From assembly GCA_016209685.1 (NCBI GenBank), contig JACQVQ010000008.1, positions 379,778 to 443,777 on the forward strand: a DNA stretch of 64,000 nucleotides, in the 5' to 3' direction. This document shows positions 25,237 to 34,026 of the stretch, piece after piece. The notes under the pieces are model-generated. The model worked only from the letters and a program-made list of their open reading frames with translations. It ran no database searches and was not told where the DNA came from. This DNA is from Planctomycetota bacterium (GTDB lineage Bacteria > Planctomycetota > Brocadiia > Brocadiales > Bathyanammoxibiaceae). The position numbers were made by a program, and so were the translations under genes. How positions within the stretch are numbered: the first letter of the stretch is position 1; every line of letters starts with the position of its first letter.

Positions 25237-25924
25237 AAGACTCCATCCGTGGCGGGTAGGCTACCAGGAGGCTGCCGACATACAGGATGAGCTGAGGAAA
25301 TCCCTCACCCTCACGGACGGCAGCACCACCTTGCCCCGCACCATAGCAGGGGCAGACGTGGCTTATAGTAAGCGGACCAACCAGGTATACGCCGGGGTGG
25401 TAGTCTTTGACTTCAAGGGCATGAAGCCCCTGGATAAGGCCAGTGCCGTGCGTAAGGCCAGTTTCCCATACATCCCTGGTCTCCTTAGTTTTAGAGAGGC
25501 ACCAGCCCTCCTGAAGGCATTCAGTCTCCTTAAGACCGAACCCGACGTGCTCCTATTTGACGGGCAGGGTATTGCCCATCCCAGGGGCCTCGGCCTGGCC
25601 AGCCATATGGGACTCCTGCTGGATAGGCCCTCCGTCGGCTGTGCCAAGTCTATACTCGTGGGGGAGTACGACCCCGTGGGCATTGAGGCAGGCTCCTATT
25701 CTTACCTCCTCTACAAAGGCAAGCGGGTGGGGGCGGTAGTAAGGACCAGGAGCAGGGTGAAGCCAGTCTTTGTCTCTCCCGGGCACAGAATCAATTTGCC
25801 CTCTTCCGTAAAGATAGTCCTCAGGAGTTGCAGGGGCTACAGACTCCCGGAACCCCTGCGTCAGGCCCATAACCTGGTCAGTCAATTGAGGTCCATTTCC
25901 GAGGGTAAATACACGATAAAATGA
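25226..25924 (+). CDS. nfi: Endonuclease V (deoxyinosine 3'-endonuclease)
   Basis: A 232-residue protein of normal family length. GADVAYSKRTNQVYAGVVVFD (residues about 43-63) holds the first catalytic Asp, YIPGLLSFREAPALL is the conserved substrate-binding block, FDGQGIAHPRGLGLASHMG (about 112-130) holds the second Asp, and VGCAKSILVGEY follows. It nicks DNA (or RNA) one base 3' of inosine. It overlaps both neighbours, so it is part of a tight operon behind the amidase promoter. Confidence 0.95.
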   Translation: MRFKRLHPWRVGYQEAADIQDELRKSLTLTDGSTTLPRTIAGADVAYSKRTNQVYAGVVVFDFKGMKPLDKASAVRKASFPYIPGLLSFREAPALLKAFSLLKTEPDVLLFDGQGIAHPRGLGLASHMGLLLDRPSVGCAKSILVGEYDPVGIEAGSYSYLLYKGKRVGAVVRTRSRVKPVFVSPGHRINLPSSVKIVLRSCRGYRLPEPLRQAHNLVSQLRSISEGKYTIK

Positions 25925-26619
25925 GATTACTCCACTTCCCCTTCTCCGCTCCTTTGCTCCTCTCAAGGGCAGGCTTAGGTGGACTCAGGACTATGGCCCG
26001 CAATGATGTCTTGTCCCTTCTATTCCTGGCTATCGCTACTAGCACCACCTGTACAGCCCAGCCTTCTAGGGTAGTGTACCTGGTACCCGTAGGTACGGTG
26101 GAGAAAGGTCTTCTAAGGGAACTGGCTCAATCCCTGAGAGATAAGTTAGGGGTGCCCTCGGAGGTGGGGGAACCAGTAGAGATTTCAAAGGCGGCCTTTG
26201 ACCAGGGGCACAACCAATACAATTCCACAAAGGTACTGCAGGGCCTGGAGACGACCAGACCCCATATTTGTAGGGGCAGGGTTACCCTGCCCCTACTCCT
26301 GGCGGTAACGGAGGTGGACCTCTTTGTCCCTAACCTCAATTTTGTCTTTGGGGAGGCCCTCCCGACCAAAGACATGGCTATTATATCCCTCTGCCGCCTC
26401 AGGCAGGAATTCTACGGAAAACCAGCAGATACTACCCTATTAATGGAGAGGACGGTCAAGGAGGCCGTACATGAGCTTGGCCACGTCCGGGGCATGAGAC
26501 ACTGTTCCGACCCCCACTGCGTCATGTTCTTTTCTAATAGTCTTCCGGATACGGATAGGAAACCGGACACCTTCTGTAAACGTTGCAAGGGGCTTCTGAA
26601 AGACAATGTACAGGAGTGA
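25921..26619 (+). CDS. amzA: Archaemetzincin-like zinc protease
   Basis: A 232-residue protein. HELGHVRGMRHC near residues 184-195, then DPHCVM and, after a spacer, CKRC reproduce the archaemetzincin signature HExxHxxGxxHC-x4-CxM...CxxC, with two zinc sites. DLFVPNLNFVFGEA is the usual upstream strand. Residues about 118-126 (CRGRVTLPL) come from an in-frame GTAGGGGC palindrome. The ATG at 25921 overlaps the nfi stop (ATGA); the ATG at 25993 would start a signal-peptide-like stretch. Substrates of the family are not known. Confidence 0.9.
   Translation: MRLLHFPFSAPLLLSRAGLGGLRTMARNDVLSLLFLAIATSTTCTAQPSRVVYLVPVGTVEKGLLRELAQSLRDKLGVPSEVGEPVEISKAAFDQGHNQYNSTKVLQGLETTRPHICRGRVTLPLLLAVTEVDLFVPNLNFVFGEALPTKDMAIISLCRLRQEFYGKPADTTLLMERTVKEAVHELGHVRGMRHCSDPHCVMFFSNSLPDTDRKPDTFCKRCKGLLKDNVQE
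26270..26296. repeat. GTAGGGGC-type palindrome inside the archaemetzincin gene
   Basis: A 27-bp inverted repeat (arms GTAGGGGCAGGGT and complement) read through in frame, just before the conserved strand AVTEVDLFVP. Confidence 0.9.
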
Positions 26620-27097
26620 CAGAAAATCCGCCTCAGGCAGATTACCATACGCAGTTGCATGTCTCCTATTCATACTATTGGTTGTGGCCTTTTATTACAC
26701 CAGGTCCACAACTGAGGGAAAGGAGCTTTACCAGTTAAAGGTCGCTGGGAAGGTGATTACCGTGGAATTGGCCCGTACGCCTCGCGAACATGGTCTAGGA
26801 CTGATGTACAGGCGCCAGCTCCCCGAAGACTACGGCATGCTCTTCGTGTTCCCAGAGGAGGATTATCTAGGCTTCTGGATGAAGAATACCTATGTACCCC
26901 TTTCCATTGCCTTCATGTCAACTGAGGGCACAATCACCCAGGTTGAGTCCATGGAGCCACTCAGTCTTAGTCTTCATGACTCTAAAGAAAAAGCGAAGTA
27001 CGCCTTAGAGATGCTGGAGGGATGGTTTGAGAGGCATAACGTAAAGGTGGGGGACAAGGTGGAGCTACCACCTGAGAGAGTAAGCAGTAGGCAGTAA
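26606..27097 (+). CDS. DUF192 family protein, membrane-anchored
   Basis: A 163-residue protein. One membrane helix (about 15-31) precedes the DUF192 domain, recognised by ARTPREHGLGLMYRRQLPEDYGMLFVFP, then LGFWMKNTYVPLSIAFMS and a C-terminal VKVGDKVELP. The biochemical role of the family is unknown. It overlaps the archaemetzincin stop by 14 bp and closes the operon. A CCGCCTCAGGCAG repeat remnant encodes part of the N-terminus (KSASGRLPY). Confidence 0.85.
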   Translation: MYRSDRKSASGRLPYAVACLLFILLVVAFYYTRSTTEGKELYQLKVAGKVITVELARTPREHGLGLMYRRQLPEDYGMLFVFPEEDYLGFWMKNTYVPLSIAFMSTEGTITQVESMEPLSLSLHDSKEKAKYALEMLEGWFERHNVKVGDKVELPPERVSSRQ

Positions 27098-27120
27098 GGG
27101 CGGGGTGACCCCGCCCCTAC
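27092..27120. repeat. Degenerate GTAGGGGC palindrome (GTAAGGGCGGGGT...)
   Basis: An inverted repeat with one mismatch that overlaps the DUF192 stop (TAA instead of the usual TAG). Confidence 0.8.
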
Positions 27121-27137
27121 TTACTTTGTTATGCAGG

Positions 27138-27166
27138 TTGACTTTGGCATGTTTTTCCTCTAAATT
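27138..27166 (+). promoter_or_regulatory. Putative sigma-70 promoter for the HAD-YvcK gene
   Basis: TTGACT (27138-27143), 17-bp spacer, TAAATT (27161-27166), followed by AAAGGAGA before the ATG at 27198. Confidence 0.55.
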
Positions 27167-27197
27167 GGGGACAGTTGAGGGCTGAGAAAAGGAGATT

Positions 27198-28895
27198 ATG
27201 CATATAAGGGCAGTAATCTTTGACCTGGATGATACACTCTTTGACTGCACAGGTCTACTGGTAGAGGCCTCTCGGCGTCGGGCGTCCAGGGCCATGGTGG
27301 AACAGGGCCTCCCCGTCGGCGAAGAGGTGGCCTACGAACTCCAGAAGACCGTGGCAGAAAAACTTGGACCCTCTTCCCTGGTCTTTGACGAGATTGCCCG
27401 TATGTATGGTATGGGACAGGGCCTGGTGAAGGCCGCCCTTCAGGCCTATAACAGCAGTGAGGTCTCCAATGTACAGCCCTTCCCTGACGTCATCCCCACC
27501 CTGAGACAATTAAGGCTGGGAAAATACAAACTCCTCCTGGTCACCACTGGGGTCCATACCCGGCAGGAAAAAAAGATAGAACTCCTGGGCATTGCCCCAT
27601 TCTTTGACCAGATAATCATTAACGACCAGGAGGTGGGCCTGCTCCTGGAGGACTGTTACAGGGGACTATTAAGGAAATATAACCTCATGCCTGGGGAGGC
27701 TGTGGTAGTAGGAGACCGCATTGATGCCGAGCTACGGGTGGCCAAAAACATGGGTATGTTTGCCGTGCAGATGCTCCACGGCCGCTACAAATCAGAACCT
27801 CCCAGTCAGGAGAGTGAAAAACCCGACTACAGGATAAACAAAATACATCCCCTCCCCACCATCCTTGAGTTGATAAACATGGGCAAATTCCCGGACAGGC
27901 TCAAAATAGTGGCAGTAGGTGGAGGGACAGGTCTCCCCATGGTGCTCCAGGGACTAAAGACCTTCAGTAGAAACCCCACGGCCCTGGTCACCGTTACTGA
28001 TTCGGGAAGGAGCTCTGGCCAGTTAAGAGAAGAATACGGCGTGCTCCCGCCCGGTGATGCCAGGAACTGCCTGGTGGCCCTCTCTGAGACGGAAGAACAA
28101 CAGGAAGACCTCTACAAACTCTTCCAGTACCGCTTTGACAGGGGGTCCCTCAAAGGGATGAGTCTGGGTAATCTACTCATGACCGCATTAACTGATATGA
28201 CAGGGAGTTTTGAACTAGCCATTAAAAAGGCCAGCAAGATACTGGCCATAAGCGGTAAGGTGCTCCCCTCCACACTGGAAGATACCCATATATGTGCAGA
28301 ACTGGCCGACGGCACCGTAGTGGAAGGGGAACTCAACGTACGACAACCGGGGAAACCCCCCATCAAGAGGGTACTATTAAAGTCTAACAACGTAGAACCC
28401 CTGCCTGAGGCCTTAGAGGAGGTCTCTAATGCAGACATAATCGTCCTTGGCCCTGGGAGCCTGTACACAAGCGTTATACCCAACATCCTGGTAAAGGGAC
28501 TGCGAGAGGCTATCAAAAACTCTCATGCCACCAAGATATACATCTGCAACATAGTCACCCAGCCCGGCCAGACGGATGGCTACACCCCCTCCGACCATAT
28601 AAGGGCACTGATTACCCACCTGGGGGAGGGCGTCCTTGACTACGTACTGGTAAACAACTGTATGCCCAAAAAAGAGGTACTGGAGAAATACGAGCGCGAA
28701 GGGGCCAAGATGATCCGCCTTGACCCGGAGGCCCATAATCTGTTTGTAAAGATAATTGAGACTGACCTGATAGAAGACCTTGAGACGCCCAGGGTCCTGT
28801 GGGAGAAACAGGACCTACTGAGACATGACCCCGATAAGCTGGCCAATGCGATATGCAGGGTATACGCCCGACTCCCCCTCTTCCCCGTCCGATAG
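27198..28895 (+). CDS. HAD-type hydrolase fused to YvcK/CofD-like protein
   Basis: A 565-residue fusion. Residues 1-220 are a HAD phosphatase: FDLDDTLFDC (motif I), LLVTTGV (motif II), and VVVGDRIDAELRVAKNMG (motif IV). Residues about 232-565 are a YvcK-type protein: VAVGGGTGLPMVLQGLK (P-loop-like), VTDSGRSSGQLREEYGVLPPGDARNCL, LSLGN-type GMSLGNLLMTAL, and LGPGSLYTSVIPNIL. YvcK proteins bind UDP-sugars and steer cell-wall precursor and carbon metabolism. The fusion suggests the HAD domain acts on a related sugar phosphate or nucleotide. A strong AAAGGAGA ribosome site fixes the start. Confidence 0.85.
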   Translation: MHIRAVIFDLDDTLFDCTGLLVEASRRRASRAMVEQGLPVGEEVAYELQKTVAEKLGPSSLVFDEIARMYGMGQGLVKAALQAYNSSEVSNVQPFPDVIPTLRQLRLGKYKLLLVTTGVHTRQEKKIELLGIAPFFDQIIINDQEVGLLLEDCYRGLLRKYNLMPGEAVVVGDRIDAELRVAKNMGMFAVQMLHGRYKSEPPSQESEKPDYRINKIHPLPTILELINMGKFPDRLKIVAVGGGTGLPMVLQGLKTFSRNPTALVTVTDSGRSSGQLREEYGVLPPGDARNCLVALSETEEQQEDLYKLFQYRFDRGSLKGMSLGNLLMTALTDMTGSFELAIKKASKILAISGKVLPSTLEDTHICAELADGTVVEGELNVRQPGKPPIKRVLLKSNNVEPLPEALEEVSNADIIVLGPGSLYTSVIPNILVKGLREAIKNSHATKIYICNIVTQPGQTDGYTPSDHIRALITHLGEGVLDYVLVNNCMPKKEVLEKYEREGAKMIRLDPEAHNLFVKIIETDLIEDLETPRVLWEKQDLLRHDPDKLANAICRVYARLPLFPVR

Positions 28896-28952
28896 AGATA
28901 AGAAATTGTAAATTGTAAATTGGAAATTTTAAGTTTGAAATTTATACCTGGC
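28896..28952. repeat. AAATTGTAAATTG iterated A/T-rich tract
   Basis: Short tandem units (AAATTGTAAATTG, GGAAATTTT, GTTTGAAATTTA) fill the gap before MITE copy F. Confidence 0.45.
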
Positions 28953-29092
28953 GAAAGCTCTGCAAAAGTCTACACAGCACTACTTGTCATTCTGAGCGGA
29001 GCGAAGAATCTAGTCTTTTAAGAGATTCTTCCCCTTCGCTACGCTCAGGGTCAGAATGACATGGAAGTAGGGTTTTTCAGAGGTCTCCTGGC
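28948..29092. mobile_element. MITE-like element, copy F, with 5-bp target duplication CTGGC
   Basis: The element spans 28953-29087 (GAAAGCTCTGCAAAAGTC ... GTTTTTCAGAGGTCTC). Perfect CTGGC repeats flank it (28948-28952 and 29088-29092). Confidence 0.85.
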
Positions 29093-29123
29093 ATTCTCCA
29101 ATCTCCAATGAGTTTCTCAGGAT

Positions 29124-29801
29124 ATGCAGATAAAGGCCCTAATCTTTGACCTAGACGACACACTCTACGACTGTTCCAACACCCTTTCCAGGGACAAGAG
29201 GCGGGAGCTGGCGGGGATTGTGGCCAGGTATAAGGGCTGTTCAGAGGAAGAGGCCCTGGGGGTCTTGCAAGGAGACGAGGAGGTCCGTAAATATGGGCGT
29301 TACGAGGGCCTGACCCACCGCTTGGGCCTCCCCCCCAGCTTCCTGGAGGAGATTCAGGTTGTACTGCAAAGGTCTCCAGACCTGAATCAGATTAAACTAT
29401 TCCCAAACGTCCACCCCACCCTGCAGGCCCTAAGGGGACGAGGGTTGCAGGTATTCCTGGTTACTTCCGGGGTCCTGGAGGAACAAGAGGCCAAACTAAA
29501 CCAACTGGGGCTAAAGCCACTACTGGACGAGGTGATGATAGTGAAAAGGGATGGAGAGGGTAAGGCTAAAGGAGATTGCTTCCAGCACCTCATGAAAAAA
29601 TACCGCCTTACCCCAAAAGAGGTAATGTGTGTGGGAGACCGCATAGAAGACGAACTCGCCGCCGCCGCGGCCCTTGGAATGACCACCGCCATGTTACGGC
29701 ACGGCCAGCACTACGAGAGGTTTGCAAGTTCTACCCAAAGAGAGATGGTCCCGGACTTCTTTATTAAAGATATTGGCGAGCTTCTTGGCCTGCTGTCCTG
29801 A
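29124..29801 (+). CDS. HAD-superfamily hydrolase, paralogue of the HAD domain upstream
   Basis: A 225-residue HAD protein: FDLDDTLYDCSNTL (motif I, residues 7-20), VFLVTSGV (motif II), KAKGDCF with the lysine, and CVGDRIEDELAAAAALGM (motif IV). It is colinear with residues 1-220 of the preceding HAD-YvcK protein, so one domain arose from the other or both from a common duplication. Pyrimidine 5'-nucleotidase or phosphoglycolate phosphatase-like activity is possible, but the substrate is unknown. Confidence 0.8.
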   Translation: MQIKALIFDLDDTLYDCSNTLSRDKRRELAGIVARYKGCSEEEALGVLQGDEEVRKYGRYEGLTHRLGLPPSFLEEIQVVLQRSPDLNQIKLFPNVHPTLQALRGRGLQVFLVTSGVLEEQEAKLNQLGLKPLLDEVMIVKRDGEGKAKGDCFQHLMKKYRLTPKEVMCVGDRIEDELAAAAALGMTTAMLRHGQHYERFASSTQREMVPDFFIKDIGELLGLLS

Positions 29802-29824
29802 ACCACTTATTTAAATCTACAGCA

Positions 29825-29852
29825 GTAGGGGCACGGCATGCCGTGCCCCCAC
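29825..29852. repeat. GTAGGGGC-type palindrome between convergent genes
   Basis: A 28-bp inverted repeat with arms GTAGGGGCACGGCA, one mismatch at the right end (CCCCCAC). Confidence 0.85.
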
Positions 29853-29861
29853 CTTTTATTT

Positions 29862-30794
29862 TCAGAAATCCTTCAATATGCTGAACCAAATACGATTGTC
29901 AAACGTATCTCTTCCGATAATGGGGAATTCCACCCCTGGCATAAGCCAGAATTCGCGTCCCAAATTCCATCTGGCGCCGGGCAGGATGCTCACAACGGTA
30001 ACGTCATGGCGGGCCCCCACGTCTGAGCTTCCGTTGATTTCGGTAAACAAGGTAAAATTCCCCAGGAGAGGCTTATTTTTGGGTGTTACGGTCTTTGTCA
30101 CCGCTGCACTATAATTAACTGTGGTATCCGGGTCTGCGTCGGTGGTACCACCCACGGGGATATTAAAGCCGAAGAAGCTGTGGAGGGCGAAGCGTCCACC
30201 AAGGTCTCTCCAAAGGCCAAGACCAGGGCTTATAACGGTCTTGCCTCCTCCCAATCCGCGGTCTTTATCTCCTGTAGGAAATTTTACGTCCAATAAAGAC
30301 AAAAAAGTAGTGTTACGTGTCTCAATGAGCATTATCCTGGATATGAATGAAGTATCGCCAAGGCCACTATGGTCATCACCATCATCAGGAGATACAGACA
30401 AGACCCTTGGTTCAACTTCTATTAAAAGTCTTCTGCTGATGGGCATCTCAAATTCAAGCTCCCATTCATGTTCATCTCGCTTGCCGTTGTCTGCATTGTT
30501 GGTGAATGAGTAATTCATGCGCACTTCACGCTCAAAAACGGTGGCGGGAATCTTGAGAAGCCTGAAGCGTGGGGACTGGGCTGGGCCTTCTTCAGGTTCT
30601 TCCCACCAGGAAAATTTCCATCCCTCGGAGAAGAAATTGGAAAGAGCAAGGTCGGGTCTCTTTTCGGACGTTGCTTGAGCCTGTAAAAAAGTAGGAAATA
30701 AGATGATGGTAAGGATGTAAAAAGACAAAGAATACGTGCAGGCAAAAAGTCTATACTGGGGGACGGACTTTATTAATACCTCGCAGAAGACCAT
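29862..30794 (-). CDS. Outer-membrane beta-barrel protein (MetA-pathway/transporter-like)
   Basis: A 310-residue secreted protein. The N-terminal hydrophobic segment (about 22-38) followed by LQAQA is a signal peptide on a long n-region. The mature part alternates short amphipathic strands (for example RFRLLKIPATVFEREVRMNYSF, LLIEVEPRVLSVS, FGFNIPVGGTTDADP, MLPGVEFPI-like) and ends in Phe (ILKDF), the usual outer-membrane barrel signal. GLGDTSFISRIMLIE and KFPTGDKDRGLGGG fit the 'putative MetA-pathway of phenol degradation' barrel family. Its substrate is unknown. Confidence 0.6.
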   Translation of the reverse strand: MVFCEVLIKSVPQYRLFACTYSLSFYILTIILFPTFLQAQATSEKRPDLALSNFFSEGWKFSWWEEPEEGPAQSPRFRLLKIPATVFEREVRMNYSFTNNADNGKRDEHEWELEFEMPISRRLLIEVEPRVLSVSPDDGDDHSGLGDTSFISRIMLIETRNTTFLSLLDVKFPTGDKDRGLGGGKTVISPGLGLWRDLGGRFALHSFFGFNIPVGGTTDADPDTTVNYSAAVTKTVTPKNKPLLGNFTLFTEINGSSDVGARHDVTVVSILPGARWNLGREFWLMPGVEFPIIGRDTFDNRIWFSILKDF

Positions 30795-30823
30795 GGGCTT
30801 CTCTTTTACTTCCGCAGATTTTC

Positions 30824-31297
30824 CTAAACCGCCATTCCAATGATTATCCCTTCAAAGACAATCCTCCCGTCCACCACCCCCTGACACTCAAAGGTGGCAC
30901 GACGGGGCCTGAGTTCTATATTCCGGGCGATAAGGATTAGCTTGTCTCCGGGTAAGACCGTGCCCCTGAATTTTACCTTGTCCACCCCACCAAAACCCAG
31001 GAATCTGTCATCAGGGATGCACTTCTTATAATAAAAGGTACAGAGTTGGGCTGCCGCCTCCACCATGAGAATCCCCGGCATAAGGGGCCTGCCAGGGATA
31101 TGTCCCCGAATCCAGAACTCCTCCCTACCCACATCCTTGTAGCCTATGATGAGCTTATTGTCCGGGTCAAATCTCAGTATCCCTGAGAGTTGCTCCATCT
31201 CATGGCGATGAGGGTTTACCGCCCTGATTTCTTCCAGGGTTATAACCGGGCGGTCTACGTCAATCCCGGTAAGGTCTGCTAAGAATTTTGGTGTCAC
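30824..31297 (-). CDS. fabZ: 3-hydroxyacyl-ACP dehydratase
   Basis: A 157-residue single hot-dog domain from a GTG start. The catalytic block GHIPGRPLMPGILMVEAAAQ (residues 65-84) supplies His-66 and Glu-80, although the usual HFPGxP is HIPGRP here. FLGFGGVDKVKFRGTVLPGD is the following family motif. It dehydrates beta-hydroxyacyl-ACP in fatty acid elongation. It lies 6 bp downstream of alaS on the same strand. Confidence 0.9.
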   Translation of the reverse strand: MTPKFLADLTGIDVDRPVITLEEIRAVNPHRHEMEQLSGILRFDPDNKLIIGYKDVGREEFWIRGHIPGRPLMPGILMVEAAAQLCTFYYKKCIPDDRFLGFGGVDKVKFRGTVLPGDKLILIARNIELRPRRATFECQGVVDGRIVFEGIIIGMAV

Positions 31298-31303
31298 TTT
31301 CTC

Positions 31304-33973
31304 TCATCCACCTGAGGTGGGGCATACCTGCCTTGCCACCTTCTCTTTTATGAGTTTAAAGGAATACTCAAGGGCCTCGTCTATTTTGCCAGCGTCTTTA
31401 CCACCCGCCTGGGCCATATCAGCCTTCCCTCCACCACCTCCACCAATGACCTTAGCCACGTCCCTTGCAATCTCTGAGGCGTTGAGCCCTTTCTTTACGA
31501 GTTCCTTACCAATATAGACGATTATTACTGCCCGTCCATCCTCCTTTGTCCCCAGTACCGCCGCCATGGAGGGCATCCCCTTTATATAATCAACAATCTT
31601 TCGCAGGTCATCCACCCTGAGGGCCTCAAGTTTCTGGACAACGACCCTCACCCCATTGACCTCCCTGGCCCCCTTGAGTAGGCCCTCGGCCGTGAAGTCC
31701 CTCAACTGGTCCCCCATTGTGCCTTTTTCCAGCCTCTTCATCTCTCCCAGTAGTACCTCTACCCTCTGGAGCACTGCCCCTTCAGGGACTTTCAGGGTGG
31801 TGGATAGCCTCTCCAGCACCTCTTCAGTCTCTCTAACCCTCTGAAGGGCGGCTGGGCCTGTAAGGGCCTCTATACGGCGGATGCCAGCCGCCGCAGAGCC
31901 CTCGCTTGCCAGTTTAAATAGACCCACCTCCCCACTCCGCTCTAGGTGGATTCCACCGCAGAACTCCTTGCTATAACCCCCAACGTCCACCAGGCGGACC
32001 CTCTCCCCGTACTTCTCTCCGAAAAGGGCAATGGCCCCCCTCTTCCTGGCCTCCTCTATGGGCATCTCCTCTGCTGTCACAGGGGCGTCTTCCCTGATAC
32101 GTCCATTAACCATATCCTCTACCTTGATGAGCTCTTCTTTTGTGAGGGACTGGAAGTGGTGGAAGTCAAATCGCAACCTATCCGGGGCTACCTGGGAGCC
32201 TGCCTGCTCGGCATGGTCTCCCAAGATTTCTCTCAAGACATGGTGAAGTAAGTGTGTAGCAGTGTGGCTCCTGCTTATGGCCTTTCTCCTCTCCAGGTTA
32301 ACCTGACACTGGAGCCTGATTCCTGGTTTTAGTGTACCTTTAAGCACCTTCACGTGGTGGAGGAAGAAGCCCTCGGCACGCTTCGTATCTAAGACCTCAA
32401 GTTCTACCTCCTGTCCTCTGAGGTACCCTGTGTCCCCTACCTGCCCCCCTGCCTCCCCGTAGAAGGCCGTGCGGTCCAGTACCACCTGCACCATCTCCCC
32501 CTGGGCGGCCCTGGATACCAGGGCATCGTCCTTTAATATCCCTACAACCTGGGTCTCTACGACACCCCTTTGATGGGCCAGAAATTCTGTTGCCCTGACC
32601 GTCTCCTTTAGTTGGGCAATGGGCCCTACGTCAAAGACCGCCTGGACAAGGCCGGAAGCACTGCGGGAGAGGCTAATCCTGTCCTTCATGTATTTCTCGT
32701 AACCATGGGTATCTACCTTAAGGCCCATGGATTCGCAATAGTCTATGGTGCTGTCCAGGGGGAAACCGTAGGTATCATAAAGGCGGAAGGCCTCCTCTCC
32801 AGACAGGGTTTTCTCTCCGCCCTTCTTTAGTCCTGCCACTACCTCTTCCAGTCGCTGGATGCCCTGGGTGTAGGTACTAAGAAATTTTTCCTCCTCGTTC
32901 TTTATTATCCTGGCAATGTTATCCCTGCGCTGTTTTACTTCGGGATAAGACGTTGCCATTACTTCTGTGATAGTGGAGACGAGCTTGTAAAGGGCCGCCT
33001 CTTCCAGTCCGGACAGGCTCATAGCATCTCTTACCGCCCGCCTCAGCAGTCTCCTTTCCACGTAGCCCCTACCTTCATTACTGGGCAGTACCCCGTCAGA
33101 TATGCAAAAGACCACGGCCCTCATGTGATCGGCAATCCTGCGGAAGAGTCTGCCTTCCTCTGAGCTAGAGACGTATCGTTTGCCTAGAATCTCTTCTACG
33201 TTGCGTATAATCGGGGTGAATAGGTCTATCTCAAAATTGGTATACGTCCCCTGCATGACCCTGGCAATCCTCTCCAGGCCCATGCCTGTGTCTATGCTCT
33301 TATGTTCCAGCGGTTCCAGCTTCATCTCTCCCACACGGTTAAACTGGACGAAGACCAGGTTCCAGACCTCTACGAATCGCTCACAGTGCGGACAGTTGGG
33401 CTGGCAGTCCTTGCGTCCACAGCCCACTTTTTCCCCCTGGTCATAGAAAATCTCTGAGCATGGGCCACAAGGGCCATTGGGGCCCAGGGAGGGGGCATTA
33501 GAGGGCCAGAAGTTTTCCTTCTCCCCAAAACGGAGGATTTTGTCGGGGGAAAGACCAATAGTCTTCTTCCATACCTCATAGGACTCCTCGTCCTCCTTAT
33601 AGATGCTGGCGTACAGGCGTTCCGGGGCCAATTTTAGCTCCTCTAACAGGAATTCCCAGGCCCACTGGATGGCCTCCTTTTTGAAGTAATCACCGAAGGA
33701 GAAGTTACCTAGCATCTCAAAGAAGGTGTGGTGGGAAGAGGTCTTACCGACGTTCTCAATATCCCCCGTGCGGAGACACTTCTGACAGGAGGTGGCCCTG
33801 GTAAATTCCAGTTTCCCTTTACAGAGGAGCATGTCCTTGAACTGGTTCATCCCTGCCCCTGTGAAGAGGAGGGTGGGGTCAAGGGTGGGTACCAGTGAGT
33901 CGCTGGGTACCACCGTGTGGCCCTTCTTCTGAAAAAACTGAAGGAATCTCTGCCTGAGTTCGTCGGTTTTCAT
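31304..33973 (-). CDS. alaS: Alanyl-tRNA synthetase
   Basis: An 889-residue protein of standard full length. The class II core begins LRQRFLQFFQKKGHTVVPSDSLVP, with motif 2 around TRATSCQKCLRTGDIENVG and motif 3 at GMGLERIA. The editing domain has SHTATHLLHHVL, and CGGIH is the zinc-bound end of the SAD domain. The C-Ala domain ends GGGGGGKADMAQAGG. The insertion CGRKDCQPNCPHC (about 190-200) forms an extra Cys cluster seen in many bacterial AlaRS. It charges tRNA-Ala. Confidence 0.98.
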   Translation of the reverse strand: MKTDELRQRFLQFFQKKGHTVVPSDSLVPTLDPTLLFTGAGMNQFKDMLLCKGKLEFTRATSCQKCLRTGDIENVGKTSSHHTFFEMLGNFSFGDYFKKEAIQWAWEFLLEELKLAPERLYASIYKEDEESYEVWKKTIGLSPDKILRFGEKENFWPSNAPSLGPNGPCGPCSEIFYDQGEKVGCGRKDCQPNCPHCERFVEVWNLVFVQFNRVGEMKLEPLEHKSIDTGMGLERIARVMQGTYTNFEIDLFTPIIRNVEEILGKRYVSSSEEGRLFRRIADHMRAVVFCISDGVLPSNEGRGYVERRLLRRAVRDAMSLSGLEEAALYKLVSTITEVMATSYPEVKQRRDNIARIIKNEEEKFLSTYTQGIQRLEEVVAGLKKGGEKTLSGEEAFRLYDTYGFPLDSTIDYCESMGLKVDTHGYEKYMKDRISLSRSASGLVQAVFDVGPIAQLKETVRATEFLAHQRGVVETQVVGILKDDALVSRAAQGEMVQVVLDRTAFYGEAGGQVGDTGYLRGQEVELEVLDTKRAEGFFLHHVKVLKGTLKPGIRLQCQVNLERRKAISRSHTATHLLHHVLREILGDHAEQAGSQVAPDRLRFDFHHFQSLTKEELIKVEDMVNGRIREDAPVTAEEMPIEEARKRGAIALFGEKYGERVRLVDVGGYSKEFCGGIHLERSGEVGLFKLASEGSAAAGIRRIEALTGPAALQRVRETEEVLERLSTTLKVPEGAVLQRVEVLLGEMKRLEKGTMGDQLRDFTAEGLLKGAREVNGVRVVVQKLEALRVDDLRKIVDYIKGMPSMAAVLGTKEDGRAVIIVYIGKELVKKGLNASEIARDVAKVIGGGGGGKADMAQAGGKDAGKIDEALEYSFKLIKEKVARQVCPTSGG

Positions 33974-33988
33974 ATGGTTAGAGAAATA

Positions 33989-34026
33989 GTAGGGGCATCC
34001 GCCTCAGGCGGACAACGTGCCCCTAC
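33989..34026. repeat. Interrupted GTAGGGGC palindrome with nested CCGCCTCAGGCGG
   Basis: Outer arms GTAGGGGCA ... GTGCCCCTAC enclose a CCGCCTCAGGCGG palindrome. It lies between recA and alaS, touching the recA stop codon. Confidence 0.85.
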
